From: Lachnospiraceae bacterium
GTDB lineage: Bacteria; Bacillota; Clostridia; Lachnospirales; Lachnospiraceae
NCBI GenBank assembly: GCA_021771695.1
Contig: JAETON010000002.1
Coordinates: 99,610-163,609, forward strand
Direction of reading: 5' to 3'
DNA: 64,000 bases
The notes under the pieces are model-generated. The model worked only from the letters and a program-made list of their open reading frames with translations. It was not told the DNA's origin and searched no databases. Below, in pieces: positions 43,738 through 53,399 of the stretch; the first letter of the stretch is position 1; each line of letters begins with the position of its first letter. Both the position numbers and the translations under genes were made by a program.

Positions 43738-45732
43738 ATGGCTGCAAAACGTGGTAATCTTTCAATTAACAGTGAAAACATTTTTCCAATTATTAAAAAA
43801 TGGCTTTATTCCGATCATGACATTTTCTTCCGTGAGTTAATTTCCAACGGATGCGATGCCATTACAAAACTGAAAAAACTGGATATGATGGGAGAATACA
43901 GTTTCCCAGAAGGTCACAAAGACAAAGTGGAAGTCATTTTAGACCCAGAAAAGAAAACTTTAAAATTCATTGATACAGGTCTTGGTATGACTGCCGATGA
44001 AGTGGAAGAATATATTACACAGATTGCTTTCTCAGGTGCTACAGAATTTTTAGAAAAATACAAGGATAAAACAGAGGGCGACCAAATCATCGGACATTTT
44101 GGACTTGGTTTCTACTCTGCATTTATGGTTGCAGATGAAGTTCACATTGATACTCTTTCTTATAAGAAAGATGCCAAAGCTGTTCATTGGGAATGTGACG
44201 GCGGTACAGAATATGACATCAGCACTGGAACCAAAGAAACCGTTGGTACAGAAATCACTTTATTCTTAAGTGAAGACGGTGCTGAATTTGCCAATGAATA
44301 TCGTGCAAGAGAAATTATTGAAAAATATTGTTCTTTTATGCCGACAGAAATTTTCCTCTCTGTAGAAGGAAAACAGGAATATGAAACCATTCCGGAAGAA
44401 GAATTGACCGATGAAGATGTTGTTGTAGAACATATTCATGAAGATGCAAAAACAGAAGAAAAAGAAAATGAAGATGGAACCAAAGAAACCGTTGAAATTT
44501 CTCCTGCAAGAGAAATGGTGAAAATCAATAAACGTCCGGTTTCTCTAAGTGACACCCATCCACTATGGACCAAACGTCCAAGCGAATGTACGGATGAAGA
44601 ATACAAAGAGTTCTATCACAAAGTCTTTCACGACTTTAAAGAACCATTATTCTGGATTCATCTAAATATGGATTATCCATTTAATTTGAAAGGTATTTTA
44701 TACTTCCCTCAAATTAATACTGAATATGATTCTATCGAAGGAACCATTAAGCTTTATAACAATCAGGTATTTATTGCTGAGAATATTAAAGAAGTCATTC
44801 CTGAATTTCTGATGCTGTTAAAAGGTGTTATCGACTGCCCTGATCTTCCATTGAATGTGTCTAGAAGTGCTTTGCAAAATGATGGATTTGTAAAGAAGAT
44901 TTCTGATTATATTACAAAGAAAGTCGCTGACAAATTGACTGGTATGTGTAAAACTGACCGGGAATCTTATGAAAAATACTGGGATGATATCAGTCCATTT
45001 ATCAAATTTGGATTTATCCGTGACCAGAAATTTGCAGAAAAAATCAAAGATTACATCTTATTTAAGAACATGGAACATAAATATGTTACACTAAGCGACT
45101 TAGTGCCTGCTCCTGCAAATGATGATGATAAAACAACGCTTTACTACATTACAGATGAAGTGCAGCAAAGCCAGTATATTAACATGTTTAAAGAACAGAA
45201 TATGGACGCTGTGATTCTAAATCATAACATTGATTCTGCATTTATTACACAGATTGAACAGCAAAATCAGCACATTATGTTCAAACGAATTGATGCCGAT
45301 GTGGAAGAAGCATTAAAAGAAGAAACCGATACAAAAGATTTGGAAGATATCACAAAAACTTTGACTGATTTGTTCCGAAAAGTCCTAAACAAAGATACTT
45401 TGGATGTACACGTAGAAAAATTAAAGGACGAAAAAATATCTTCTATCATCACACTTTCTGAAGAAAGCAGACGTATGCAGGATATGATGAAAATGTATGG
45501 TATGCCTGGAATGGATCCAAATATGTTCGGCAGTCCTCAGGAATCTTTAACATTAAATGCAAACAACTCTTTAGTAAAATACCTGTTTGAACATGGAGAT
45601 GCCCCAAATGCTTCTATCATTTGTGAACAGTTATATGATTTGGCAATGTTAAGCCACAAACCGTTAGATCCAGAAGCAATGACTAAATTTGTTGCAAGAA
45701 GCAATCAGATGATGGAAATGCTGACCAAATAG
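43738..45732 (+). CDS. htpG: molecular chaperone HtpG (Hsp90)
   Basis: A 664-residue Hsp90. The N-terminal GHKL ATPase domain has FFRELISNGCDAITKL (catalytic Glu), DTGLGMT and GHFGLGFYSAFMVAD. The middle domain contains LWTKRPSECTDEEYKEFY and the lid-contact LPLNVSRSALQ, followed by a C-terminal dimer domain. An acidic insert at about residues 220-255 (EELTDEDVVVEHIHEDAKTEE) is Lys/Glu-rich. The ribosome site AAAGGAG lies 13 bases before the ATG. A perfect CIRCE and promoter place it under HrcA, unlike htpG of Bacillus subtilis. A terminator follows. Confidence 0.97.
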   Translation: MAAKRGNLSINSENIFPIIKKWLYSDHDIFFRELISNGCDAITKLKKLDMMGEYSFPEGHKDKVEVILDPEKKTLKFIDTGLGMTADEVEEYITQIAFSGATEFLEKYKDKTEGDQIIGHFGLGFYSAFMVADEVHIDTLSYKKDAKAVHWECDGGTEYDISTGTKETVGTEITLFLSEDGAEFANEYRAREIIEKYCSFMPTEIFLSVEGKQEYETIPEEELTDEDVVVEHIHEDAKTEEKENEDGTKETVEISPAREMVKINKRPVSLSDTHPLWTKRPSECTDEEYKEFYHKVFHDFKEPLFWIHLNMDYPFNLKGILYFPQINTEYDSIEGTIKLYNNQVFIAENIKEVIPEFLMLLKGVIDCPDLPLNVSRSALQNDGFVKKISDYITKKVADKLTGMCKTDRESYEKYWDDISPFIKFGFIRDQKFAEKIKDYILFKNMEHKYVTLSDLVPAPANDDDKTTLYYITDEVQQSQYINMFKEQNMDAVILNHNIDSAFITQIEQQNQHIMFKRIDADVEEALKEETDTKDLEDITKTLTDLFRKVLNKDTLDVHVEKLKDEKISSIITLSEESRRMQDMMKMYGMPGMDPNMFGSPQESLTLNANNSLVKYLFEHGDAPNASIICEQLYDLAMLSHKPLDPEAMTKFVARSNQMMEMLTK

Positions 45733-45791
45733 CACTGCACATATTCAAGCCGGAACCGCTTTACTTCTATTTCAAATTTTATATATTTTAT

Positions 45792-45856
45792 AAAACCATC
45801 TTAAAATCAACCATATTTGATTTAAAAGATGGTTTTATTATTTTTTGATGGATTGA
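45792..45856 (+). terminator. terminator after htpG
   Basis: AAAACCATCTT-AAAATCAA and TTTGATTT-AAAGATGGTTTT form a long stem with one bulge; the T-rich tail follows. Confidence 0.8.
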
Positions 45857-45927
45857 CAATAAATTCCACCAAATGATAAAATGAAAAAAAGAAACAATTT
45901 TTATAGTTTTTAAAGGCAGGTACTCAT

Positions 45928-48822
45928 ATGAATAAAAGGTTTAAATTTGTAATTTTTTCTTCATTTTTTCTACTAATTCTTACTTTTTATCCAACCATAA
46001 ATACCCATGCAAAAACAACAGGCAGAGAACCAAAGGATTTTGCCAATATTGTGCTGTTTGCACATTTTAGTGGTGATAAGGCGGATGAGGACGCAGCTTG
46101 GTTTACAGAAAACCGGGACTCCATTATCAAATATTATAACGGAACTCATGGGCGTTCTTTTACAAATTATATGAAATCTATTTCATATAATCAGTTTTTT
46201 GTACACAATATTTTCCCTCAAGATACCGGAACCAAAATCCTTTCTCATCAACTGTCATTTTCAGAAAAAGATATGGACGGTTACACCAAAGACGGAATCA
46301 TTGTCAGGGAAGTTATGGATGCTTATGCATCCAAGCTGCAGGGGAAAACTATAGATTACGATCATGATGGATTCATCGATAATGTAACCATTATTTTAAA
46401 ATGCAGTTCCTCTGATTCTGTTACCTCACACAAAAGTGACTATGGAAGCTCTGACATATGGCAGGGCAAAAAAGCCGGTACTTATAATATTTTAAATTCA
46501 AAAATGTTAGAATCCGCAGAATCTGGTTTAATTGCCCATGAATTTCTTCACGTTCTTGGGTACCCAGACTTATATACTTCTTCAAATTCCAGTTATCCGG
46601 TATTCACTTGGGATATTATGGGAAGCGTTTCTTCCCGTCCGCAGTATCCTCTGGCTTACCTGCGGATGCACTTTTCCAAGTGGATTGATCTTCCTGTGAT
46701 TACTGACAGCCAGACAATCACTTTGCATCATCAGGGCAATGCCGAAGGAAACCAAGCTTATATTATAAAGTCTCCGCTGAACGAACATGAGCTGTTTGTT
46801 GTGGAATTCCGTAAGAAACCAACCGATGCCGGAGAAGATTCCTTAGACCGCTCATTGGGAGGCTCCGGCATTATTGTATACCGTGTTAATCCAAATGTGG
46901 AACAGTTGAGTAATTATTTAGGAAAAACAGGTATTTATATTTTCCGTCCACAGAAAGGAGAGACAGGATATGATGAGAATGAAGGCAGATGTGTTCACTA
47001 CGGTGCATATCTCTCAAAGGAAAGCGGCAGAACATCCATGGGCTCCGCTGATATGAATCAAACTTTGGAAGATGGTGCATTGACATTTTCTGACGGCACC
47101 AATTCCGGTATTGTCATCAGTGATGTATCCAGCAGTTCGGGCGACTCCATGACTTGCAAAGTAACAATCCCAAAACGAACCTCCTTTGATACATGGACAG
47201 ATATGAATTTTAATGATACTGCATCTTCATCTGTAAAAAGTGCTGCGTTTTCCATTTACCAAGACCAGCCTTGTATGACCGTCTGCAAAAATCAGACTTT
47301 TCAAACCTATTGCTATGAGGATAACCAATGGAAAACTTTTGGAAACACCTTTCAGGATTCCGCAGTCAAAGACAGTTTAAAAACAATTTCTCACAATGGA
47401 CAATTATATCTTGGCTATATAAACTCAAACTCCTATCAAATTGTTTTAAAAAAATTTGATGCAGCCTCTAAAACATGGAAAAAGATTGGCTCTGTTGGAA
47501 CTAATATTTATTCTGGTGACAGTTTTCAAATGGATTTTTTCAATGACGAATTATATCTTGCATATATAACAGATACTGGTGCCAATCTTGTAAAATTGCA
47601 CGATTCTTCTTTTCAGAATTTGGGGCAATACTATACAGGCAATATGGGAGGCCAGCCACAGCTTTGTTTTGTCAAAAACCAGCTGTATGTGTCTATCCGA
47701 AATGCTGTTGGAAATGTAATTGAAATCTATCAGTATAAGAATCCAAACACATTCCAAAAGATTACAGATTCCACAATGTCTGCCAGTACTTATGCTTTAG
47801 CCGCTTCCGGAAACAAATTATATTTGGCATTGGGCGGTCAGAATTTAAAAATGTGCTACTATGATGGAAAACAGTGGCATATAGGAAAAGACTCCGGCTT
47901 GGACTGTTTTCAGCCTGTCTTATATTCTGACCAAGGCTTACTGTATATTCTGACTTCTCCTTCCAGCGGCGAAGGCTATATAAAATTATACTATTACAGC
48001 ACTTCCGGAGATTCCTATACACAGGAAGGGGTAAATTTAGATACTTCTTCCACCAATCTCCACATAACTATTTTCGACCAGACATTATATACCGCCTATT
48101 TACAGGCAAATCATAATCAGATTATCGTAAAAAAGAAAATAACCACTGATAAACCAGAAGCAGACAAACCAGACGCTTGTGAAACAGGAAACCACTCCTG
48201 CATTACAATATTAAAAAAAGCGTCCTTGTCAGCAAACGGCAGTATTACAAAACAATGTACCGTCTGTGGCAAAATAGTAAATTCCTCTGTGATTTACTAT
48301 CCAAAAACCGTACAGCTTTCATCTGCCCGCTATACTTATAATAAGAAAGTAAAGACACCTTCCGTCATTGTGAAAGACAGCCGCCAGCAAAAAGTTTCTC
48401 CTTCCAATTATACTGTCTCATATTTTGGCAGCAGAAAATCTGTAGGACAGTATACCGTAAAAATAACCTTCAAAGGGAATTATTCTGGAAGCAAAACTTT
48501 AACTTTTCATATTCTTCCAAAAGGAACCTCCATCAAAAAGTTAAAGTCTGGGAAGAAAAAAATGACTGTAAAATGGAAAAAACAAAAAACACAGACAACC
48601 GGTTATCAGCTTCAATATGCCGTTTCCAAAAAATTTAAGAAGAATGTAAAAACAATCAATATAAGAAAGAACAAAACAGTCTCTAAGACAATTTCTCATT
48701 TAAAAGCGAGAAAAAAATATTATGTAAGAATCCGCACTTACAAAACGAAAAAAATTAAAAAGAAATCCATACGGATTTATTCTAATTGGTCTAAAACAAA
48801 GGCCATAAAAATTAAAAAATAA
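45928..48822 (+). CDS. secreted M6-family metalloprotease with Fn3 domain
   Basis: A 964-residue exported protein. The signal peptide (to about residue 28, NTHAKT) is followed by an M6 (immune inhibitor A-like) peptidase. The zinc site is HEFLHVLGYPD at residues 204-214 (H204, E205, H208), with DIMGS after it. Residues about 420-740 are a run of propeller-like repeats (YLGYINSN, LYLAYIT, LYVSIRN, LYLALGG, LYTAYLQ). A CxxC-containing linker and a bacterial Ig-like segment come next, and a Lys-rich fibronectin type III domain ends it. No sortase or SLH anchor is present. The start has AGGCAGG eight bases upstream. It probably digests host or community proteins; substrates are unknown. Confidence 0.88.
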   Translation: MNKRFKFVIFSSFFLLILTFYPTINTHAKTTGREPKDFANIVLFAHFSGDKADEDAAWFTENRDSIIKYYNGTHGRSFTNYMKSISYNQFFVHNIFPQDTGTKILSHQLSFSEKDMDGYTKDGIIVREVMDAYASKLQGKTIDYDHDGFIDNVTIILKCSSSDSVTSHKSDYGSSDIWQGKKAGTYNILNSKMLESAESGLIAHEFLHVLGYPDLYTSSNSSYPVFTWDIMGSVSSRPQYPLAYLRMHFSKWIDLPVITDSQTITLHHQGNAEGNQAYIIKSPLNEHELFVVEFRKKPTDAGEDSLDRSLGGSGIIVYRVNPNVEQLSNYLGKTGIYIFRPQKGETGYDENEGRCVHYGAYLSKESGRTSMGSADMNQTLEDGALTFSDGTNSGIVISDVSSSSGDSMTCKVTIPKRTSFDTWTDMNFNDTASSSVKSAAFSIYQDQPCMTVCKNQTFQTYCYEDNQWKTFGNTFQDSAVKDSLKTISHNGQLYLGYINSNSYQIVLKKFDAASKTWKKIGSVGTNIYSGDSFQMDFFNDELYLAYITDTGANLVKLHDSSFQNLGQYYTGNMGGQPQLCFVKNQLYVSIRNAVGNVIEIYQYKNPNTFQKITDSTMSASTYALAASGNKLYLALGGQNLKMCYYDGKQWHIGKDSGLDCFQPVLYSDQGLLYILTSPSSGEGYIKLYYYSTSGDSYTQEGVNLDTSSTNLHITIFDQTLYTAYLQANHNQIIVKKKITTDKPEADKPDACETGNHSCITILKKASLSANGSITKQCTVCGKIVNSSVIYYPKTVQLSSARYTYNKKVKTPSVIVKDSRQQKVSPSNYTVSYFGSRKSVGQYTVKITFKGNYSGSKTLTFHILPKGTSIKKLKSGKKKMTVKWKKQKTQTTGYQLQYAVSKKFKKNVKTINIRKNKTVSKTISHLKARKKYYVRIRTYKTKKIKKKSIRIYSNWSKTKAIKIKK

Positions 48823-48842
48823 TAAAGCACGAGGAAATTCAA

Positions 48843-49730
48843 ATGAAATTTTTAGAAAAACACCCTATGATCATGATTGTAGTCGGCGTACTTGGCATTT
48901 CACTATCTGCCATTTTTGTCCGTTTCTCCGATGCACCATCTTCTGTAACTGCATTTTACCGTTTATTTTTTACTGTAGTTCTCTTATCACCAATGCTGTT
49001 TTCCAATGCAGAACATCGTATGGAATTAAAAAACTGTAATTCAAAAAACTTTTTATTAAGTGCATTAAGCGGCATTTTTCTTGCCCTGCATTTTGTATTT
49101 TGGTTTGAATCTTTATACCATACTTCTGTTGCCAGCTCTACTGCCATTGTATGTACAGAAGTCATTTGGGTGGCCATTGGATATGCGGTTTTTATGAAGG
49201 GCAGACTTTCTAAATTAGCTGTTTTCAGTATTATGATTACTTTTTTAGGAAATGTCTTTATTGCATTCTCTGATTCCACTCATGCTTCCGGTAATGCATT
49301 ATACGGAGATTTTATTTCTCTGATTGCTGCTATTTTTGTAGCCGTTTATATGTTGATTGGAAGAAAAATGAGAGAAGAAATGAGTACCACTGTATACACT
49401 TATATTGTATATTTCTTCTGCATGTCCTCTTTGCTGGCAGCCATTGCTTTTCAAAAAATCCTTTTTTGGGAATACGGCATCAATCCAGCGGTTTGTGGAC
49501 TTCTGCTTGGTATTTTTTCAACGCTTCTTGGACACAGTATTTTTACCTGGTGCTTAAAATATTTTTCACCAGCCTTTGTGTCTGCATCAAAATTATGTGA
49601 ACCCGTTGTTGCTTCTGCAATTGCTCTTGTTCTATTTGGAGAAATCCCGGCATTGCTGCAAATTCTCGGTGGTATTATCACCATTGGCGGAGTCTTATGT
49701 TACTCACAGATTGAATCCAAAGGATTATAA
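48843..49730 (+). CDS. EamA/DMT-family transporter
   Basis: A 295-residue ten-helix membrane protein with two EamA repeats: VVGVLGISLSAIFVRFSDAPSSVTAFYRLFF, and DFISLIAAIFVAVYMLIGRKMRE starting the second half, with SASKLCEPVVASAIALVLFGEIPALLQILGG near the end. Such carriers export amino acids or other metabolites. It starts 20 bp after the protease stop with GAGGAAA, so the two are co-transcribed. The substrate cannot be told. Confidence 0.88.
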   Translation: MKFLEKHPMIMIVVGVLGISLSAIFVRFSDAPSSVTAFYRLFFTVVLLSPMLFSNAEHRMELKNCNSKNFLLSALSGIFLALHFVFWFESLYHTSVASSTAIVCTEVIWVAIGYAVFMKGRLSKLAVFSIMITFLGNVFIAFSDSTHASGNALYGDFISLIAAIFVAVYMLIGRKMREEMSTTVYTYIVYFFCMSSLLAAIAFQKILFWEYGINPAVCGLLLGIFSTLLGHSIFTWCLKYFSPAFVSASKLCEPVVASAIALVLFGEIPALLQILGGIITIGGVLCYSQIESKGL

Positions 49731-49740
49731 TTTTCCCTGC

Positions 49741-49776
49741 AAAAAAACCATGGACCCGCACTCCATGGTTTTTCTT
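49741..49776. terminator. bidirectional terminator between eamA and hom
   Basis: AAAACCATGGA and TCCATGGTTTT (49744-49773) pair around a seven-base loop. There is a T run on the plus strand and seven A before the stem, so it can stop both converging transcripts. Confidence 0.9.
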
Positions 49777-49818
49777 TTGTCTCAATGAACATAATAAATT
49801 TTCTTAGCTGTTTATATC

Positions 49819-51108
49819 CTAATACACACGAATAACTGTTGAAATTTCTTTGGTTGTTTCCATTCCGCGGATATTTATTAACGCTTCAGCAAAATTTTGT
49901 TCCAATACTAAATGCGTAATAACAACAAGTTCTGCATAATCACCAATCTTATTCTTCTGAATCACCTGTGCAATACTAACATCCGTCTTTCCTAAAGTAT
50001 CTGCAATCTTAGCCAATACACCCGGCTTGTCCTCTACCAGCATTCTCATAAAATATTTGCTTTCAATTTCTGTAATCTTTTTAATTGGAAGATTTTTATA
50101 GCATGTACAAAGAATTCTGCCATTGCAGTGATACTGGATATTTCTTGCCACTTCAATAATATCTCCCATAACTGCACTGGCTGTTGGAAATTCTCCCGCT
50201 CCACGTCCATAGAACATCGTATCATCTACCGCATCTCCGTGAACAAAGACTGCATTGAAAGAATCACTGACTGTCGCCAATGGATGACTGCTTGGAATCA
50301 GCATTGGATTTACATGTACTTCAATTCCAGTCTCTGTATTCTTAGCAACACCAAGAAGCTTAATTGCACATCCCATCTCTTTTGCATATTTGATATCTTT
50401 TGCTGTTATATTTGTAATACCCTCTGTATGCACATCATCAAAGGTAACTCTGGAATTAAATGCAATGGAAGCCATAATCGCTACTTTACGTCCTGCATCA
50501 TATCCTTCAATATCTGCTGTTGGATCTGCTTCTGCATATCCAAGCTCTGTAGCCAGTGCTAAGGCTTCATCAAATTCCATTCCCTCTTCTGACATCTTAG
50601 ACAAGATAAAGTTGGTCGTTCCATTGACAATTCCCATTACCTCTGTCAGATAATTCCCTGCAAGACTCTGTTTCAATGGAGCAAGAATTGGAATTCCGCC
50701 TGCAACAGAAGCTTCAAATAAAAGGTCACATCCATTTTCTTCTGCAACATCCAGCAATTCCTTGCCGCTTTCAGCAATTAAATCTTTGTTTGCTGTTACA
50801 ACATGTTTTCCAGCCTTCAAAGCTTCCATGATATATGTACGTGCAGGCTCAATGCCGCCCATCACTTCTACTACAATTTGAATATCTTCATCCAAAAGAA
50901 TATCTTCCCATTGGTCCGTTAAAAGAGAAGCATCAACGCCCTCTCTCTTCTTGTTCTTATTGCGGACAAGAATCTTCGCAACAGATAAATTTGCTCCAAT
51001 TTTATAAGGCATTTCATTTTTCTGACGTTCAATCAACTTATATACCCCTGTTCCGACAGTTCCGGAACCAAGAAGAGCAACTTTCACATTTCTTTTTACT
51101 TCTTCCAT
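49819..51108 (-). CDS. hom: homoserine dehydrogenase
   Basis: A 429-residue enzyme that reduces aspartate semialdehyde to homoserine for threonine and methionine. The NADP motif is VALLGSGTVGTGVYKLI. The substrate domain has KHVVTANKDLIAESG, FEASVAGGIPILAPL, GIVNGTTNFILSKM and the catalytic GYAEADPTADIEGYDAGRK. The last 80 residues are an ACT domain (YFMRMLVEDKPGVLAKIADTLG), so feedback control by threonine is likely. It stands alone. Confidence 0.97.
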   Translation of the reverse strand: MEEVKRNVKVALLGSGTVGTGVYKLIERQKNEMPYKIGANLSVAKILVRNKNKKREGVDASLLTDQWEDILLDEDIQIVVEVMGGIEPARTYIMEALKAGKHVVTANKDLIAESGKELLDVAEENGCDLLFEASVAGGIPILAPLKQSLAGNYLTEVMGIVNGTTNFILSKMSEEGMEFDEALALATELGYAEADPTADIEGYDAGRKVAIMASIAFNSRVTFDDVHTEGITNITAKDIKYAKEMGCAIKLLGVAKNTETGIEVHVNPMLIPSSHPLATVSDSFNAVFVHGDAVDDTMFYGRGAGEFPTASAVMGDIIEVARNIQYHCNGRILCTCYKNLPIKKITEIESKYFMRMLVEDKPGVLAKIADTLGKTDVSIAQVIQKNKIGDYAELVVITHLVLEQNFAEALINIRGMETTKEISTVIRVY

Positions 51109-51227
51109 GATACACTTCCTTTTCTATTTTTTTCTTATTTTGTAAGCATGAATTCCCACACTTTTTGTATCGTATAGATAATTCTAAGTATATCATATTT
51201 TTGCCAAATAACCTATTACTTTTTTCT

Positions 51228-51276
51228 CAAAAAGACACAAGCAGAGAAGATAACCTTTTTCTTCTCCACTTGTGTC
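51228..51276 (-). terminator. terminator after mtlR
   Basis: GACACAAG/CTTGTGTC with inner GAGAAG/CTTCTC (51234-51276), followed by five T on the minus strand. Confidence 0.85.
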
Positions 51277-51287
51277 ACATTTCTTTC

Positions 51288-53369
51288 CTAAATTGTTTCC
51301 CGGATATACTCTAAAAAGCGGAAACTCAAACATCGTTTAATACCTTCTTCATCTCCTTGTTCTATCATTTGAATAATATTGGCATCCTCAATAATTACAT
51401 CCGTAATACTTCCAATAAATTCTCTTTCCAACGTCTTCACTCTATTTGGATAGAACATTACCACAATTGCCCGAATTATTTCCCCTGTATGCCAGTCTTC
51501 TACTTCCTGACCACCAAAATGACAAATTAACAACGCAGGTTTTGTGATTTTATCCATAAAACATTCAAAATAACCGACCCCGGTAGCAGGAATCACAAAA
51601 TAACATTCCATTACAGATTTATTTTGATAATACTCCATTAAATCATCAACCGTAATATCCAGTCCAATTTTCTGCGTCCACTTTGTAACACTTTCATACA
51701 CTATTTCTTGATTGACATTATCTTTTAGATGCAGTACTTTAAAATCTTTCAATAAACGCATGGCATATTCGGTAAATTGATTTAATTGCGATAACGCTAG
51801 AAATCCATCCAAAGATTCCCATTGTCTCGCACTTTTTTCCCGTTCTTCAATTTTTTTTAATGTCTTATGCTTATGCCGCCGTATTTTTTCTTTCACCAGC
51901 TCTAATTCCTGCTTATTTAACAGCGGTGAAACTTTTAAGTAAGCATCAGAATCAAGATATAAAGGAATCGTTGATAGTATCAAATCATATTCACTTAATT
52001 CCTCTTTTCCAAGCCCAATCAAGGATACGATTTTTCTTACATAAATCTCCGGTATTTCTCTTTCCAAGCGGCTTGCCAGCATCCTAGAAGAACCCATTCC
52101 ACTGGAACATACAACCAAAATCCGAAATGTTTTTTTCGTAATATTATCCAGAGATACTGCAAAATACAGCACTAAATATCCCACTTCATCATCCGGAAAA
52201 TAATCCTCTGGAAATACTTCATGAACACTGATTTTAATAATATCAAATAATTGTTTATAATCCTTCTCAATCTCCCGAATAATGGGATTAGAAATACTCA
52301 TACCGCTTCTTGTTCGTTTTAATGCTTTATCTATATGAGTCAAAAGTCCATCCATCAGCTTTTCATCCTGGCTCAAGTAAATCCCCATACGTTCTTCGAC
52401 CTTTTCAACAAATTCTTGTATTTTAGGTCTCAATACAAAATTTGTCTCCAGCATTTCTCTATTTGACTTTGCTGAAATACAAATATTTACCAGCCATAAA
52501 ACATACTGAACTTCATGATCATTTAGACATATATAAAATTCTTTTTCTATTAACCGAACAATATATTCTGCTATCTTTCTTTCGCTTTTTTCCACCTTTT
52601 TCGGAAGGAATCCCAAATCACTTTCAGATTCTTCATTGTCATGCCGCCGGATCATCAACGCCAGCAGCATCACAAATTCCAAATAGCCTTGATCTTCTAT
52701 ATATAATTTTCTTTGATCCAAACGTTCTTGAAGATTTTGAAACAAAGAATGGCATTTCTGCATGATTCCTTCATATCTATATTCTGATAATTTCACAAGA
52801 AAAGGATGGGACTTGTCCAAATCCCCTTCCAGCCAACGCAGGAAGTTCTCAATCTCAATGTTTTGCATTAAAAGATTGACCAGCAAGTGATCCTTTGACA
52901 CCTGCGTACCCTTTAGACAAATCCCTTCACCTTTTTTCTGTATTAACTTGACGTTATATTCCGGAACTAATCTCCCAATTTTTTTTAAATCATTCCGTAT
53001 CGTAGGTAAGGAAGTTTCTAAATCAATTGCCAATGCCTCCGCTTTAATGAAATCATCCTCGTGAAGCAGCTGCATAATAATGAAATACATTCTTTCTTTC
53101 GGATCTACAATCTGCACATGCACTTTTGTATTTAATTCCTGCAAAAGACATTGAATTTTTTCCTCTGTGCCGACTAACCGCACTCCCTTTTTGCTGACAG
53201 TTTCCAGAGTTATATCATATTCAGATAAAATATCTGTAATTTCAGGGATTTCACGATAAACAGTCCGCTCTGAGATGTTCATTTTACCCGCAATGTCCTT
53301 AATTGTAATATATCCATGTTCTGCAATTACAATTTGAATAATTTCTTTTGTCCGCGTTGACATAATCAT
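51288..53369 (-). CDS. mtlR: MtlR-like PRD transcriptional activator
   Basis: A 693-residue BglG/MtlR-type regulator. An N-terminal HTH_11 (GYITIKDIAGKMNISERTVYREI) and Mga-like HTH precede two PRDs; the first His of PRD2 is present (LLTHIDKALKR). An EIIB-Gat-like domain carries the cysteine in VVCSSGMGSSRMLASRL, and the C-terminus is an EIIA-Mtl-like domain. In the EIIA domain the usual phospho-His reads Glu (YFEC, E602 by my alignment), and PRD1 and the second PRD2 position also lack His. PTS phosphorylation normally tunes such proteins. It lies 30 bp after mtlA in the same transcript. Confidence 0.85.
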   Translation of the reverse strand: MIMSTRTKEIIQIVIAEHGYITIKDIAGKMNISERTVYREIPEITDILSEYDITLETVSKKGVRLVGTEEKIQCLLQELNTKVHVQIVDPKERMYFIIMQLLHEDDFIKAEALAIDLETSLPTIRNDLKKIGRLVPEYNVKLIQKKGEGICLKGTQVSKDHLLVNLLMQNIEIENFLRWLEGDLDKSHPFLVKLSEYRYEGIMQKCHSLFQNLQERLDQRKLYIEDQGYLEFVMLLALMIRRHDNEESESDLGFLPKKVEKSERKIAEYIVRLIEKEFYICLNDHEVQYVLWLVNICISAKSNREMLETNFVLRPKIQEFVEKVEERMGIYLSQDEKLMDGLLTHIDKALKRTRSGMSISNPIIREIEKDYKQLFDIIKISVHEVFPEDYFPDDEVGYLVLYFAVSLDNITKKTFRILVVCSSGMGSSRMLASRLEREIPEIYVRKIVSLIGLGKEELSEYDLILSTIPLYLDSDAYLKVSPLLNKQELELVKEKIRRHKHKTLKKIEEREKSARQWESLDGFLALSQLNQFTEYAMRLLKDFKVLHLKDNVNQEIVYESVTKWTQKIGLDITVDDLMEYYQNKSVMECYFVIPATGVGYFECFMDKITKPALLICHFGGQEVEDWHTGEIIRAIVVMFYPNRVKTLEREFIGSITDVIIEDANIIQMIEQGDEEGIKRCLSFRFLEYIRETI

Positions 53370-53399
53370 GATTTATCCGCTCCTTTCCTGCGGCTCTGA